Shown: positions 10,821 to 23,660, counted from the stretch's first letter. The stretch is 64,000 nt of DNA from Kitagawia praeruptora (GCA_037693485.1 CM075344.1:90741001-90805000); one strand, 5' to 3'. Notes: a model not told the origin generated them from the sequence alone. Made by a program: numbers and translations.

Positions 10821-12484
10821 AGGAGATTAAAGTTTTTGTAGATGAAGCTTATAACCTTGATGCAAAGTCGGGTTCTTCCTCTTCTGTTCCATTTGACATG
10901 AATTGGCGCTTCTCTGTTGAGAGGTCGTTGTTGGAATCGTTAGGACTCACGCTAACAAGTTTGGACGATGTTGTGGCCCATGTGGGTTATCTGAAGAATG
11001 TTTTTGCGTTTGTGTTCGTTCGAGCTTCCATGGGACCTGCTTTTCCGATATGTTGTTCAACCACTTCGGTGGTTGTAGTTGGAACTCTTCGAGATCTAGT
11101 TGAGTCGCACTCTATGGCAGCAGAGGTTCCTTTAATGAGTACCAAAGAGGATATTCATGTGGTACAAGGGGAGGCTGGTCTGTGCTTCTGTAATGGATAT
11201 GCCCACCTTCTGTTTGATGGGTTCTCCCTGAGAATTGTTCAGGATGAAGTAAAGAAATGGGTATCATTTGTGTGGCTTACGAGTCAAGATGGTAGCCAGA
11301 GATTTGCTCCAAGCTTGTTTGATGGAAACTTCGAACTGGTGAGCACTATAAAGATTGAAGAGATAATGCTATGTTCTTATGGTTTCACGCAAATTTGAAA
11401 TTCCGTTGACTCGGTGTCATTAGTTGGATTACTTGATGTTATTGATGTCGCGCTTGTGTTGGTGGTTATGCCTCAACAAGCTTTTATTGTTGCGTTCGAT
11501 GTGAGAATGAGGAGGATTGTGGAGATAGCATCTGCTTTCAAAGGAAGCAATATCTTGTATGGGGACCTTGCTGGAAAGCAGGATACTAATGAAGGTTCTG
11601 ATTACTGCAGGCCTTGGGCTTTGAGCAGTGGTTGTATGTGGATGACTTTGAGTGAGGAAGCAAGATCAGAGATTAATGATAATAGACTGTCTGTACTGAC
11701 TGATGTTATTATGGTCTTGAATAATACATGGGGTAATGGTTTTTCGAGTTTGAGTGAGATTGTAGTCCCTGGATCTTCTCATACATTTCGATACACTGGT
11801 TTTCGGGTGTATTCCTCTCAATTGATTGTTCCTGGTGCCAAGATGTATCCAGGATACTTGAGCTGGTTTTTTACAGTCTTTGGAGAAATGTTTTTCGACA
11901 GTTGGAGTCGTAGTGGCAGAGGTTATGTGGAGTATCACTGCGATTCATACTGCAGGGATACTAATGTCATAATGTTACGGAAACCAAGGTCTGAGCTTAG
12001 GACTACGGTGAAATGGGTGATAGATGCTCTGCCTATTTTCTTGGCGGGATCAATTATTGATTGTTACCAGTTTTTGGCTGAGTTAGTTCTCATGAGTGAA
12101 ATAGAGTCCTGGTGCTGTTCTACAAGGAATGAGGGTGCTTGTTATGATGTCCTTGCAATGGACAGGTTGGTTGTAGACATGGCTCAATACAAGTGGGGGT
12201 CCTGCAAAGGGCCTAGCTTAGCCATGGTGGAAAAAATTGTAGGGTGCAGTATGCCGCCAAATGGTCCTATTTTTTTATGTGCAACCATGAGTTGGGCGCT
12301 CTCAGCCATGGAGTTAGAAGTGCTCACTCCTCTGGTGAGTATTGAAATCGTGGTGATTACTTTGCGGGTAATGCATAGATGTGCAGGAACAGGAGCTTGG
12401 GGAGGGACCACTTCTAGTGGTATTTTAATCAGAATGTGTGCAACTTAGTGGTTTAGTTGCTTAGTTTGTTGTTGCCAGTTGATT

Positions 12485-12499
12485 GCTAGTTTATCTAGC
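12485..12499 (+). promoter_or_regulatory. Stem-loop after the NA-3 stop codon
   Basis: GCTAG-TTTAT-CTAGC lies 37 bases past the stop codon. NA-6 has a longer stem with the same loop in the same place (45842-45864), and NA-4 a shorter one (53839-53851). The stems differ while pairing is kept. Confidence 0.5.
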
Positions 12500-12614
12500 A
12501 TTATTGTTGTTTTTTCTTTGTTGTTCCGTTAGGTAGATGGTTTTCTAATCGCGGGGTATGCCCCTAGAGATGTAATCATTTTCCTATGGTATAAATTATA
12601 ATTAGCAAAAAAAA

Positions 12615-13292
12615 AAGTTCCATTGGTTAAGGGGTCTCGTGATAGGGAATTCAGTGCCTCTGCTCGTGACTTAAGAGATATTGAGGAAGCGGAGCTTCAT
12701 GATTTATCATGTCGTTCTATTCAACTGAGGGATTACTTGATTGATTTGGGGATTGACTTTCCCGCGACTGAGCAACAATTGAGATCTCTTTTTGGAGGAA
12801 AGGATACAAGATCTACCAAGGAATTCGGGATGGGGGGGGAACAGGGATTCTCTTTCTAAAGGAAAAGGTTTAGATTTGTCAGGAGAGGGCGCTATGCCAT
12901 GGGAAAACTAAGTTTTTAATAAAGCAAATGAGCCAATTCAGGGTAATATGCAGTACTTGGGGCCACTGTTCAGTTTTGTGGGGGATGTGGGGATCAGCGC
13001 TGTGAATGTTGATACTGGGCAAATGCAAGAGCCACCTAAGAAGGACCCAAACCATAAAGAGAGTCAAGTCAGAGATCGCTGGACTAAGGCGAGGATTCAT
13101 AAGGGGGATGGAAAATGCTTGATGGACGCGGCCGAGGGAGATAATGTGAATAACTGCATGAATGCCACGAGGAGTGATCTTGCGGATGTAGAGGGTAGGC
13201 CTCTTAAGAGCCCTGTTGGGGATGCAAATGAAGATGGTTCCAGGGCAGGCCTTGCTGGTATAAAACTGAAGGCTAGGGGAGATAGCACCTAG
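12615..13292 (+). pseudogene. K1 cargo protein, C-terminal part after NA-3
   Basis: The duplicated target is at 12615-12630; the frame then continues that of 8346-9433 with VKGSRDREFSASARDL and another copy of the helical unit (LRDYLIDLGIDFPATE), stopping at 12857-12859. After a frameshift a second frame at about 12948-13292 continues with VRDRWTKARIHKG, which corresponds to VRWTKSKIKQW near the end of the intact K3 protein. The join shows that K1 was one coding region comparable to K3 and has since decayed. Confidence 0.65.
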
Positions 13293-13461
13293 GTGTTTTG
13301 TTGGTTGTTGATGAACATTGTGTTTATGTTCGGTTTTAGGATGTTTGAGCGTTCCGTTTAGGAACGTTTGTTTTGTAATATTTGTTGATTTTGCGGGGTT
13401 TGCCCCTAGACTTGTCTAAGTTGTTCCTTTATGGTATAAAAAATTAATTAGCAAAAAAAAA

Positions 13462-14335
13462 ATCCTCATTTTGGACCAGTCGGAACAAGAAAATTAAAAT
13501 GGCTTCATTTTTGACTGGTTGAACATGGAAACCACTTGTAGCCTTGTTCTTGATTCGTTTGACCCCTAAAACTCACTAAAACCTCATTTTGGGTTCGTTA
13601 GAACAAAAATATTAATTTCGATTCATTTTTTACTTGTTTGAATATGGAAACCACTTGTAGCCATGTTCTTGACTCGTTTGACCCCTAAAACTCACTAAAA
13701 CCTCATTTTGGACTTGTTGGAACAAAGATATTAATTTAGCTTCAGTTTTTACTTGTTTGAGCAGGGAATCACTAGTTGCCTTGTTCTTAACTCGTTTGAC
13801 CCCTTAAACTCACTAAAACCTCATTTTGGACTCGTTGGAACAAGAATACTAATTTAGCTTCATTTTGACTTGTTTGAACATAAAACCACTTGTAGCCGTG
13901 TTCTTGATTCGTTTGACCCCTTAAACTCACTAAAACCTCATTTTAGACTCGTTGGAACAAGAAAATTAATTTTGCTTCAGTTTGGACTCGTTGGAACAAG
14001 AAAATTAATTTTCCTTCATTTTTGACTCGTTTTAACATGAAAACCATTTGTTGCCTTGTTCTTGAATCGTTTGACGCCTAAGACTCACTAAAACCTCATT
14101 TTGGACTAGTTGGAACAAGAAAATTATTGTGGCTTCATTTTTGACTTGTTTGAACATGGAAACCACTTGTAGCCTTGTTCTTGATTCGTTTGGCCCCTAA
14201 AACTCACTAAAACCTCATTTTGGGCTCGTTAGAACAAAAGCAGTAATTTAACTTCATCTTTTTCTTGTTTGAACATGGAAACCACATGTAGCCTAGTTCT
14301 TGACTCGTTTGACCCCTCAAACTCACTATAACCTA
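13462..14335. repeat. 119-bp satellite, block 4
   Basis: About seven monomers, some rearranged (the unit at 13935-14010 repeats TTTGGACTCGTTGGAACAAG at a short distance). The block ends at ACTCACTATAACCT, which is matched by ACTCACTAAAACCT after K2. Confidence 0.93.
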
Positions 14336-16931
14336 GACCCAAATGAGAGTCGTTTCTCTGCCTTCTCTCTAATCTCTCTCTAAAAACCCTAGATAGCCGC
14401 CATTAAATTCAACCAAGTCCAAACCTCTTTTCATCAGATCTATACTTTTCCTACTTAAATCCACCTCCCCTCTCTTGTCTTCCACCAAAAACACCATATT
14501 TCTTACTATATTTATATATACTATGGATTCTTGTGTTTTGCCCCTTTCCTCTCTTAGAGAAAGGGAACTTCCTTTCAGTTTAGGATTTGAAGACCAATTG
14601 TTTATCAATCCGCTGATGGGTTTAACCTTTGGTGTGTTGGATGATTCTCTCCCTATGTAGGATCCATCTTTTATGTTGTGGGTTTTGCACAATGATCAGT
14701 GTGGACATGGTAATGTCCAGTTTGATGTGGGTGTTCACTTGACCATGTACTCGGAAGATAACGAACTATGTGTTGATCGTTCTTTATCCTGGGCTGATGT
14801 GGAGAGCAGAACTCGTGGAAATATCGATGGTGAAGAGTTGAAAGGAAGCATGTTCGCTCCCTTTCCAATTAACCTTTGGACCACTATTCGGTTAGAGGTT
14901 GGAAGAGTTATGTCATATTGCTGTGTAACTCATGTCGTTGTCTTTCTAACCATATTCTCTAAATTTCTTATATATACTATCATTATGAATAGATACAATT
15001 CTGTTGAGGATGGACCCAACCGTGAGGTGAGATCCTACCGGTGTCCAGAGGACCACGATGGTGCTCAACTTGAATTTGGAATGTTTGATGGGTATGAAAC
15101 CCCATTCTTAGTGGCTGGATCTGTCTTTAAAGAGCTGGTGGGTCATTCGAACCTAAGGTTGGAAGATTCAAGCCATCTTGAAACGGATCCGTTGCAGGAT
15201 GGCTGTTGGATGGGCGAATCACCTCTCGAATCTATAGACCAGGGGAGGATAGGTTCGGTGGAATTGTTAGCAAAGGAGTCCTCTGTGGAGAACCCTCAAA
15301 TGATGGTGCCTGTAAGGTGTTTGAAGCCTGGCCTAAGCCAGGGGAAACAAGATGTTGGTCGCAACCCCTCAGTTGGGCATGCTTCTTTGATCCGTAGCTC
15401 AGTCAGAGCTATTGAACCAATTAATATGTTGGGTAGACCTATGGCTACCAAGGATGCCAAGGATGTTGGCTGCGTTGATGGTGAGTGTCGTGAAAGGGAT
15501 GTTAACCCCATGACTAAAAAGGATGTTAACCGTTTGGACACTGGTATGGAGGGTTGGAAAGTGACTGTTACCAAAGATCCTTTTGTAGATGGTGCTACTA
15601 ATGTCAAAGGTAAAGGCCGTATGGATGTAGCAGCAGTCGATTTGGGATCCACCCCAAGCTTGAAGGGGGCAGCTCTTGCAAATACGACTGGGTCCTTCTC
15701 GTCAAGACTTTAGGAGAGATTGAATATTGCTCTGAAAGCACTTGTGGTTCTTCGAGACTGCATTATTCTGAATGGACATGAGGTGCCCACCTTCTGGGGG
15801 AAGATTGAGATGAGAGGTTTAAATGCTAATAGTAATCTGAAGGATGAACCTGTGTTTAGAATGATGGCTGACCGTGCGAGATCTGTGCACAGTATCATGC
15901 AATTAAGTGGATTTATTCGACAATGGAATATTCCCACCCCTATCCTGTTGGGGGAGGATGACGTTCTTATACAAGGCATGAGGGAGGAGTTAAAGGAGGC
16001 ATGTCTGTTGAACCAGGCCGGCTTGGAAGGAAAAGGGGAAACGTTGGTGGTTGTTACTCAGGGGATGAATGTTGGTAGATTGAAGTTTTTCATTGTCTCT
16101 CATGATAATAAGGGCAATGTCTCGAAGAATGCAGGTGAGAAAGGTTGTAATGCTCCCTTAAAAGGGGTAGAGGGTTGGCAAACCTTGCCATCTCAACTCA
16201 GGGATGTTCTAGCCGAGATGAGAAATCATGGAAATGGGTTTTTGGCTAAGGCTATAGTCAAGGTTATTGATGTGGAGGTGACTTTAAAAAGTGCATCCGG
16301 TACTGTTATAGAACTTGATCACAACGTGAACCAAGAGGAGGTCATTGAGATGGAGTATTCTGGTGGGCCTATGGATTCTCTGACTATGAAGTATGAGCTG
16401 GTGCAGGTTTTCGAAGTCCTGGATGGGGTAGTGGAGGAAGCCCTAGAAATGAATGGGTATTTCAAGAGTGTAAGGAATTCAATGCGCGGGCACATGCATC
16501 ACTTGGGCATGTTGTTCGGATTTGTTGATGGATATGGCATGATGGATGTTGATGATGATGAGGAAGGAAATGAGAGGGACTCCGTTGAGGGGATGGGCAA
16601 TCAGCCAATGACCAAGAATTTTAATGAAATGGAAGTGGAGATGCACCGGGTCGGGACATCGGTGTCTACTGCAGAGACAAGCCTTCGCAATGTGGAAATG
16701 CTGGCCTACTATGATAGCGTTAAAGGCGATGACACCTGAGCTGCTCTTATTGTGATGGTTTCGCGACCTTGATGGTCGTAGTTTTATGTTAGCTTGTTCT
16801 TTGAACTTGGTTTAATTTTCTGCGTTTTTTCCAGGTTGTTCCGTTAGGTGAATGCTTTACTTATCGCGGGGTATGCCCCTAGAGGTGTAACTGTTTGCCT
16901 ATGGTATAAAATATTAATTAGCAAAAAAAAA
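14336..16931 (+). mobile_element. Non-autonomous element K2 (KRVSF-family domain, altered N-terminus)
   Basis: The canonical start ATGAGAGTCG is at 14343, with the CT tract, AAACCCTAG, TAGCCGCC, CATCAGATCTA and ATATTTCTTACTATA. The end has GGGGTATGCCCC (16868-16879), TTAATTAGC and poly-A (16922-16932). The flanking words ACTCACTATAACCT and ACTCACTAAAACCT are a target-site duplication with one mismatch. Confidence 0.86.
14523..16739 (+). pseudogene. K2 cargo protein with two amber stops
   Basis: One frame runs from the ATG at 14523 to TGA at 16737-16739, about 738 codons, broken only by TAG at 14658-14660 and TAG at 15711-15713. The second stop replaces the Gln of K1 (MQERLAIAVN against L-stop-ERLNIALK). 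The C-terminal half carries the repeated helical unit shared with K1 and K3, including LRDCIILNGHEVPTFWG and LLGEDDVLIQGMREELKEA. The N-terminus lacks KRVSF and starts MDSCVLPLSSL, so this is probably a chimera of two cargo types. A leader-like CTAAATTTCTTATATATAC at about 14960 supports an internal junction. Confidence 0.65.
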
Positions 16932-16988
16932 AAACTCACTAAAACCTCATTTTGGACTCGTTGGAACAATAAAATTAGTTTTGCCTTA
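16932..16988. repeat. 119-bp satellite, short block 5
   Basis: About 57 bases of satellite between K2 and LINE-3, ending ATTAGTTTTGCC. The same word TAGTTTTGC resumes at 19877 after LINE-3. Confidence 0.88.
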
Positions 16989-19873
16989 ATAAAATTAGTC
17001 AAGCTTGGCCTTAAGAGCTTAAACGCAAGGTCTGGTAGTGTTCATGCTGCGATAGATGCTTCTCGAACTGCTCTGCTGAATTTCCAGTTGAATCTTCCCC
17101 TGTTCCATCCACTGAACAGTTTTTAGAGGAGAGTAACTTGATTGTTGCTTTGTTGCGTGATCTTGCTGTTGAAGAAAAATTCCTAAAGCAAAAGTCCCGA
17201 GTTCACTGGCTTAAACATGGTGACGGAAATAACAAATACTTTTTCAATAGCTGCAAAGGAAGGTGGAACTCGAATAAGATTCTATCGCTTGAGGATGGCA
17301 ATGGCACTGTTCATGTTTCTCATGAAGGTATTGCTTCTGTGGCTGTTTCTTATTTTCAAAATCTGATGGGAAAAAGTAAGAGTGTCAAACATATTCCGGA
17401 AGAGTTTGCTCTACCAGTTCTTGATCAATCAACTGTGCATGATTTGGTTAAGCCCTTTACTCCTGCGGAGGTCTTTCTAACGTTAAAATAAATGGCAAAA
17501 GGGCGTAGCCCAGGCCCTGATGGATTTTCGGCGGAATTTTTCTTAAGTACATGGTCTATCGTAGGGAAAGAAGTTACTGATGCCATTATTTATTTCTTTG
17601 AAACTTCTTATCTCCCCAGAATTATTAACTCAACTGCTATTACTTTGGTGCCCAAGGTTGCCCAACCTGTCAACATGACTCAATTTAGACTGATTTCCTG
17701 TTGTAATGTGCTTTACAAGTGTGTTGCAAAGATGCTATCTAAAAGGTTGAAGAAGGTGCTCCCTACTATTATTTCCCCATTTCAATCAGCATTTGTGCCT
17801 CAACGATCTATGGGAGATAATATATTTCTTTGTCAAGCCCTTTGTAGAGACTACCATCTTCGAGATATTCAGCCTCGGTGTGCTATAAAATTGGATATAC
17901 ATAAAGCATTTGATTCCTTGAATTGGAATTTTCTGTTTGAGGCCATGGAGAGAATGGGATTTCCAGACAAATTCTGTGCTTGGATTCGACAGTGTATCAC
18001 CTCTTGTATGTACTCGATTAAGATAAATTGGTCACTTGAAGGTTATTTCAAAGGGGAGTCAGGTCTACGCCAAGGGGACCCGCTCTCGCCTTATCTCTTT
18101 GTGATTGCAATGGAGGTCTTAACTACTTGTATCAACTTTTCTGTCAGCAAAGAAGCAGGGTTTAAACATCATTGGCGTACTAAGGAGGTCTCCTTACACC
18201 ATCTCATCTTTGCTGATGACGTATTTTTGTTCAGCAGAAGGGATGCTTGCTCTGTTAGTACTCTTATAAGGGGTGTGCACACTTTCTCTGAAATTTCTGG
18301 ATTGTCACCTAATAGCTCTAAATCAATGGTTTTCTTTGGCAATGTTCCTGAGCAGGTTAGCAATGAAATATTGCGTATAACCAACTATCAACGAGGGGAG
18401 CTTCCTATCACTTACTTGGGTGTACCACTGATTCTGGGTAGGCTTAATGCTTGAGATTGTTTGCCCCTTATGCATAAACTCAGTTCACGGATTGAAACTT
18501 GGACAAATCATTTTCTAAATCAAGGCGGAAGATTGCAGCTCATTAAAGTTGTTCTGACAGGAATTGTGGGATTTTGGAGTATGTTTCTCTTCTTGCCAAA
18601 GTACATCCTGAAAAATCTAAATGCGTTAATGTTCAAGTTCTTATGGGGTGGGTTTCAAAATATATCTGGGAAGTGTATGCACAAGGTCAGCTGGCTAGAT
18701 TGTTGTAAGCCAAAGGCTGAAGGTGGATTAGGCCTTCGTAACATTTTTGAGTGGAATTCAGCTGCTATTGGTTACCAGTTATGGCGAGTTATTCAGCCCC
18801 AATCAACTTCTATCTGGGTTCATTGGTTTCACTTGTCATTCCTCAAGAGTAAACCCTTCTGGCATTGTAAGATTCCATACAAATGCTCGTGGACTACAAG
18901 GAAAATTCTGAAATTTAGACCTCGGGCCAGAGATTTGGTGTGCTACTTGATTGGTCAAAATTCTTCTTTTTCTTTCTAGAACGATCCATGGTTTCATAAC
19001 AGAGCTGTTTTAGACCGATTCTCTAGCTTGTTAATATCCCATTCTGAAATTGGTATCTCAGCAAAGGTGGGAGATGTCTTTCGTGATGGTGTCTGGTCAT
19101 TACCCCCTTCGAACTATGTGGAAATGATGGAGCTCAGAGAACAGCTTGGTGATATTCGAGTTCATAATCATGATAGCATAACTTGGGATGGTATGATTGC
19201 AAAGGATGTGTCTATTTCCTCCATTTGGCAAAGTGCTCGTATAGCAACAGGGCTTCCCCCTTGGACTGATTTGGTTTGGTATTCTTTTCCCATCCCGAAA
19301 TGTAGTTTTGTTTTGTGGCTTGCATTGCAGAACCGGTTGCTCACAAAAGATCGTATGAGAGGGTTTGGCATGACTGTCAACCAGGAATGTGTGCTTTGTC
19401 ACTGTAATGATGAAACAATTCAGCATCTATTCTCAGATTGCCCCTTTTATGACCGTATTAGAGATGCTTGCCCATTCCGGCTACACCCAGACTGGAGTTC
19501 TTGTCAAAATGGAGATTTCCTTGTTGAAAACCTCACGGGGATCAAGAGGCAGATGGCTGGGCTTTACTTAGCAATTGCAGTGTATCATACATGGAAGGAG
19601 AGAAACCACAGGCTTCACAATTTGGGTGCTGGACATCCATCTATGGCTATAATTCGGGTGATTAAACAGACATTAAGAGAAAAACTTTTCAGTTGTAATA
19701 GTTTTAAGGCAAAGACCTGTAAAAACAAATCGTTAATTATTGCTCTTTTTTAGAAGATGTAATTGCTAAAGCTGAACTGTTTAGTTAGTCTTTCTTTCAC
19801 TGGGGTATGCCCCTTTTAATCATGTAGCCTCGTTTTGATGTTATATATTTTACTTATTTAGCAAAAAAAAAAA
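16989..19873 (+). mobile_element. 5'-truncated LINE (LINE-3) in satellite
   Basis: It holds ORF2 from just before the reverse transcriptase to the end, followed by a GGGGTATGCCCC hairpin (19802-19813) and poly-A (19862-19873). TAGTTTTGC is found on both sides in satellite phase. The end here is TTACTTATTTAGC, a diverged form of the family end, so this is an older or separate LINE lineage. Confidence 0.85.
17138..19753 (+). pseudogene. LINE ORF2 (reverse transcriptase plus zf-RVT), decayed
   Basis: A single frame from about 17138 to the stop at 19751-19753 carries linker block FLKQKSRVHWLKHGDGN, RT block SPGPDGFSAEF, AFDSLNW, GLRQGDPLSPYLF and the catalytic FADD (near 18212), then the zf-RVT CVLC...H...C. 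It has three nonsense codons: TAA 17489, TGA 18452 and TAG 18977. The last replaces the Trp of FLFW. A frameshift near 17100-17130 separates the preceding linker. The endonuclease is absent. It is dead but well preserved. Confidence 0.88.
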
Positions 19874-21026
19874 ATAGTTTTGCTTCATTTTTGACTCGTC
19901 TGAACATGGAAACCATTTGTAGCCTTGTTCTTGACTCGTTTGACCCCTAAAACTAAATAAACTTCATTTTGGACTAGTTGGAACAAAAAAATTAACCTGG
20001 CTTCATTTTTGACTCGTTTGAACATGGAAACCACTTGTAGCCTTGTTCTTCACTCGTTTGACCCTTAAAACTAACTAAAACCTCATTTTGGGCTTGGAAC
20101 AAAACTATAAATTTAGATTCATTTTTTTCTTGTTTGAACTTGGAAACCACTAGTAGCCTCGTTTTTCACTCGTTTGACTGCTAAAACTCACTAAACCTCA
20201 TTTTGAACTCGTTGGAACAAGAATACTAATTTAGCTTCATTTTGACTTGTTTGAACATAAAACCACTTGTAGCTGTGTTCTTGACTCGTTTGACCCTTAA
20301 ACTCACTAAAATCTCATTTTGGACTCGTTGGAACAAAAAAATTAATTTTGCTTCATTTTTGACTCGTTTGAACATGAAAACCATTTGTAGCTTTTTTCTT
20401 GAATCGTTTGACCCCTAAACTCACTAAAACCTCATTTTGGACCATTTGAAACAAGAAAATTAATATGGCTTCATTTTTGACTCTTTTGAACATGGAAACC
20501 ACTTGAAACCTTGTTCTTCACTCGTTTGACCCTTAAAACTCACTAAAACCTCATTTTGGGCTCGTTGGAAGAAAACTATTAATTTAGATTCATTTTTTTT
20601 TGTTTGAACTTGAAAACCACTTGTAGCCTTGTTCTTGACTCGTTTGACCCTTAAAACTCAATAAAACCTCAATTTGGACTCGTTGGAACAAAAGCATTAA
20701 TTTAACTTCATCTTTTTCTTGTTTGAATATAGAAACCACATGTAGCCTACTTCTTGACTCGTTTGACCCCTCAAACTCACTAAAACCTCATTTTGAACTC
20801 GTTGGAACAATAAAATTATTTTTGTTTCATTTTTGACTCGTTTGAACATGGAAACCACTTGAAGCCTTGTTCTTCACTCGTTTAACCCTTAAAACTCACT
20901 AAAACCTCATTTTTGGCTCGTTGGAACAAAACTATTAATTTAGATTCAATTTTTTCTTATTTGAACTTGGAAACCACTTGTAGCCTTGTTCTTGACTCGT
21001 TTGACCCTTCAAACTCAATAAAACCT
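19874..21026. repeat. 119-bp satellite, block 6
   Basis: About ten monomers, ending AAAACCT at 21020-21026. The array resumes with AAAACCTCATTTTGG at 54005, in phase, which shows that everything between is one nested insertion complex. Confidence 0.94.
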
Positions 21027-21203
21027 AAAAAATGAGAGTCGTCTTTTTCTCTCTCAAAACCCTATCTTAGCCGCCACAAAAAACCTAGATCTACTCCATT
21101 TTCTCATCAGAAAAACTTAAATCCATCACGAATCCTCCATTTCTCCTCATCCTCTAACCCCTCCACTAAATTTCTTACTTATATTATACTATAGTATAGT
21201 TTC

Positions 21204-22370
21204 ATGGTTTCGTTGTTCGTGCTACCTGTGTGTGGTGATGTTCGAGATCGATGTTTGGGTCTCATTAATTTGGATTTGATGGACAGCCCATTCTCGGGCT
21301 CTTTATCTTGTAGTTTCAGACTCGTCTTTCTTAAGACGGCTACTCTAGGAGTTAATTGTCTCAAAGATGTGGACAATGCGGAGAGTCGCCTCTTCTCCGG
21401 CGTTGATGGGGAGAGTATGATATTGGGATTGGACTCCATTTTTGGGGAAATCCTTTTGACTTTAGAGAGGATGGTGACTGGCAATACTCGGTCCGTAGTC
21501 GTCGCTGTTGAGATGATTGTTGATGGATTGGAAAATGTCTTAGTTGCTTTGGCCACTACTCAGTTCTTTCATACTGAGGTTAAGACCTTGTTGGTAATGT
21601 GGACTCTAGGGGATCCTCCATGTGTTAAAGAAAGTGGTGGTTCTGTTGTACACCAGATGTTTGATGGTATTCCACAAAGAGATGTCATTTGTTTTGTGAT
21701 GGTTTTAAACCAAGCCATGAGAGGTGTACTCACCAAGTCTTATAATGACTCTATGCTGGGTTTTGAACTTATTCAAATGAAAGGATTTCGATGGATTGAC
21801 TCTGTGTCGATTTATATTAAAAGAGATTCTGCAGATTTGTGGATGTTTGGCTATGGCCTTGGTTCAAAGGGTGTTGTTCATGCTGAATGCCAGGTGCTGG
21901 ATAGTAGATTTGAGATGTTGGTGCGCATTGACCTCCGACGACAGTGCGGCGATGTGAAGGAAAAGGGGGTTGTTCCTGGTTGCAGCAAGGTCGGCCCATT
22001 CGATTCTTTAAAGGTTTCAGGATTGTATGCCCGGTATGGCATGAGATTTGGTATTTTTCAACATTCAAAGATACATGTGGAGGCCTTTAGCACATGTGGT
22101 GTTCTGCTAAGGCTTAGGGTGCTATCTGTTGTAAGTGATTTTCTTTCACTATATACTGTGAGCCTCGGGACCCTGGGTTCAGTTAAGAGGAATCATCATG
22201 TTGGCAATTTATCTGACACTGGTATCATGATACACGATATGGATGTAATCAGGGTGTGTAATGCCCGATTGGAAAAGAAGAGTTGTTGGCCTAGGTATTC
22301 TGGGATACAAGCAAGTAGTTGGTGGTTTTTAAAATGGGACTTGACACATTTTGTATCAGTTCACTCCTCA
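21204..22370 (+). CDS. NA-4 cargo, N-terminal part, PPR-like (truncated by insertion)
   Basis: The ATG at 21204 lies straight after the leader and the frame stays open for about 389 codons until gypsy LTR sequence begins at 22371. The motif HQMFDGIPQRDVICFVMVLN followed by MRG fits the PPR S motif (VFDxMPxRDVVSWNxMIxxY) very well. It is followed by LIQMKGFRWIDSVSI and LKVSGLYARYGMRFG, which fit the next PPR motifs (MxxxGxxPDxVTF and LIDMYAKCG). This points to descent from a PLS-class pentatricopeptide RNA-binding protein. It has no mobility enzyme. Function as a protein is doubtful. Confidence 0.6.
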
Positions 22371-23660
22371 ATTGGCTCTTAAGCTAAAGCAATCAATATG
22401 ATCCTATAACTAGAGTATGTTAATCTCTTTCAAGCATTAACACTCTCGAAACATTCAACACAATTAACCACTTTTAGTAATTCAATCAATCAGGTAATTA
22501 GAGTCAAGCTAATCTCTTCCAAGAATTAACGCTCTCAGAAATCCAATGATGCTTCCGCACTCAAATTCAATTCTGCTAATCGTATGTGTGCCTCTAGTAA
22601 GTAAATCTCTCGATCCATACCCCTATTTGCATATAATTAATCCATGATATCGGCCGATTACACAAATTAATGATTAAAACATATCAATCAGAATTAACCA
22701 TAACCAATCAAATCACTATGAAAATCATGCCAATATTAGTGCAAACATGGCTTCCCTTTAAGCCCTAGAAATAACTACTCGCTAATAATTAAACAAGTAA
22801 AACAACTAGTAAAACAAGAAAACATAATTAAACTAATAAGAACAAAGAAAAGATGAAGAGAACAAAACCTTCAAACTTCAATGTTGTCACCCAAAAGAAG
22901 AGTCATGGTGTTTCTCTACATCTCCAACTAATAATACTAATCTACTCTAAACTATATTATCTGATCTAATATTACATCCCCCATAATGATGTGTCCCAAG
23001 ATGTGTTTATATAGCCTCTTGAAGTCTTGCCCAGCAAGAAAATACCAAAACAGAATTATAATAGAATTTCTGCAAAATACGTTTCCTAAACTGATTCTGT
23101 TTTTAAGGAAAATTCGTGGCTGACTTTTCTTCAGATATTCTGGAATGTTCCAATCGTAATTGGACCTCTGGACCACTTTAGAATGATAGAGAATCTCGTT
23201 AGCTTCGTGTGGACTGCTTATGGGCCTCAAACGGAGTTGTAGAACTCAAGATATGGCCAAAATAGTAAAAACTGTAATTTTTCAGCACCGCGCGCGTGCA
23301 ACCTGCGCCCATCAGTCTGTTCTTCGCGCAACCTGCGCCCATCACGCGCAACCTGCTCGTGCAACACCTGTCCCATATTATAGAAAATATCCCAAGCTTC
23401 GCGTGGGCAGTAAGATCGCTGAAAACGGACTTCTAAAACTCCAGATATGTCCAAAACAGTGTAGACTACGCAACCGTCTCAGAAATCCGAATTTTAATCA
23501 ATTTATTCTCCAAAAACGATAGAAGCATCAACCTTAATCAACATTCTCATAAATCTGCACAACTAAACAAAACACATCAAAACCACCACAAACTTGAGTT
23601 CAAGACAATCAATTTAAGCCGATTTAGAATGCTCCAAGTAGATATAAAATCCACTTATCA
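22371..23660 (-). repeat. Gypsy 3' LTR, outer end missing
   Basis: It matches 29160-30445 throughout and ends at the inner edge CCACTTATCA (minus strand TGATAAGTGG). It lacks the outer part that is present at 29030-29159, and NA-4 sequence abuts it directly, which points to a deletion through the LTR end. Confidence 0.9.

Larger units (their letters stand above)
9618..12448 (+). pseudogene. Cargo ORF of NA-3, interrupted by LINE-2
   Basis: The ATG at 9618 (MGSFVGGFCLQ) follows the leader. The frame runs to the LINE-2 insertion near 9871, resumes after it at about 10823, has one in-frame TGA at 11396-11398 and ends at 12448, about 620 codons in all. The motif AHLLFDGFSLRIVQDEVKKW fits a degenerate PPR S motif; the rest is not recognised. 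No polymerase, nuclease or zinc-knuckle motif is seen. The start MGSF is also used by NA-9, suggesting related cargo. Confidence 0.5.
9434..12614 (+). mobile_element. Non-autonomous element NA-3 nested in K1
   Basis: The canonical start ATGAGAGTCG is at 9471, followed by the CT tract, AAACCCTAG and CAGCCGGCC. The end has GGGGTATGCCCC (12553-12564), ATAATTAGC and poly-A (12607-12616). A 16-bp target-site duplication flanks it. Bases 9434-9470 lie between the left duplication and the canonical start and look like filler at the 5' junction. LINE-2 is inserted inside on the minus strand. Confidence 0.85.
8156..13461 (+). mobile_element. Non-autonomous element K1 (KRVSF cargo), interrupted by NA-3
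   Basis: The element begins ATGAGAGCCGC at 8169 with the family leader and ends with GGGGTTTGCCCC (13394-13405), TTAATTAGC and poly-A. AATCCTCATTTT flanks both ends (8141-8152 and 13461-13472), a good target-site duplication. About 15 bases (8154-8168) that are neither target nor element lie at the 5' junction. NA-3 is inserted inside, between two copies of AAGTTCCATTGGTTAA. Confidence 0.88.

Noticed and set aside
21204..22382. A functional host PPR gene
   Set aside because: It lies inside an element with retroelement ends, is truncated by insertion, and sister copies are broken by stops; PPR ancestry is retained only as origin of cargo.
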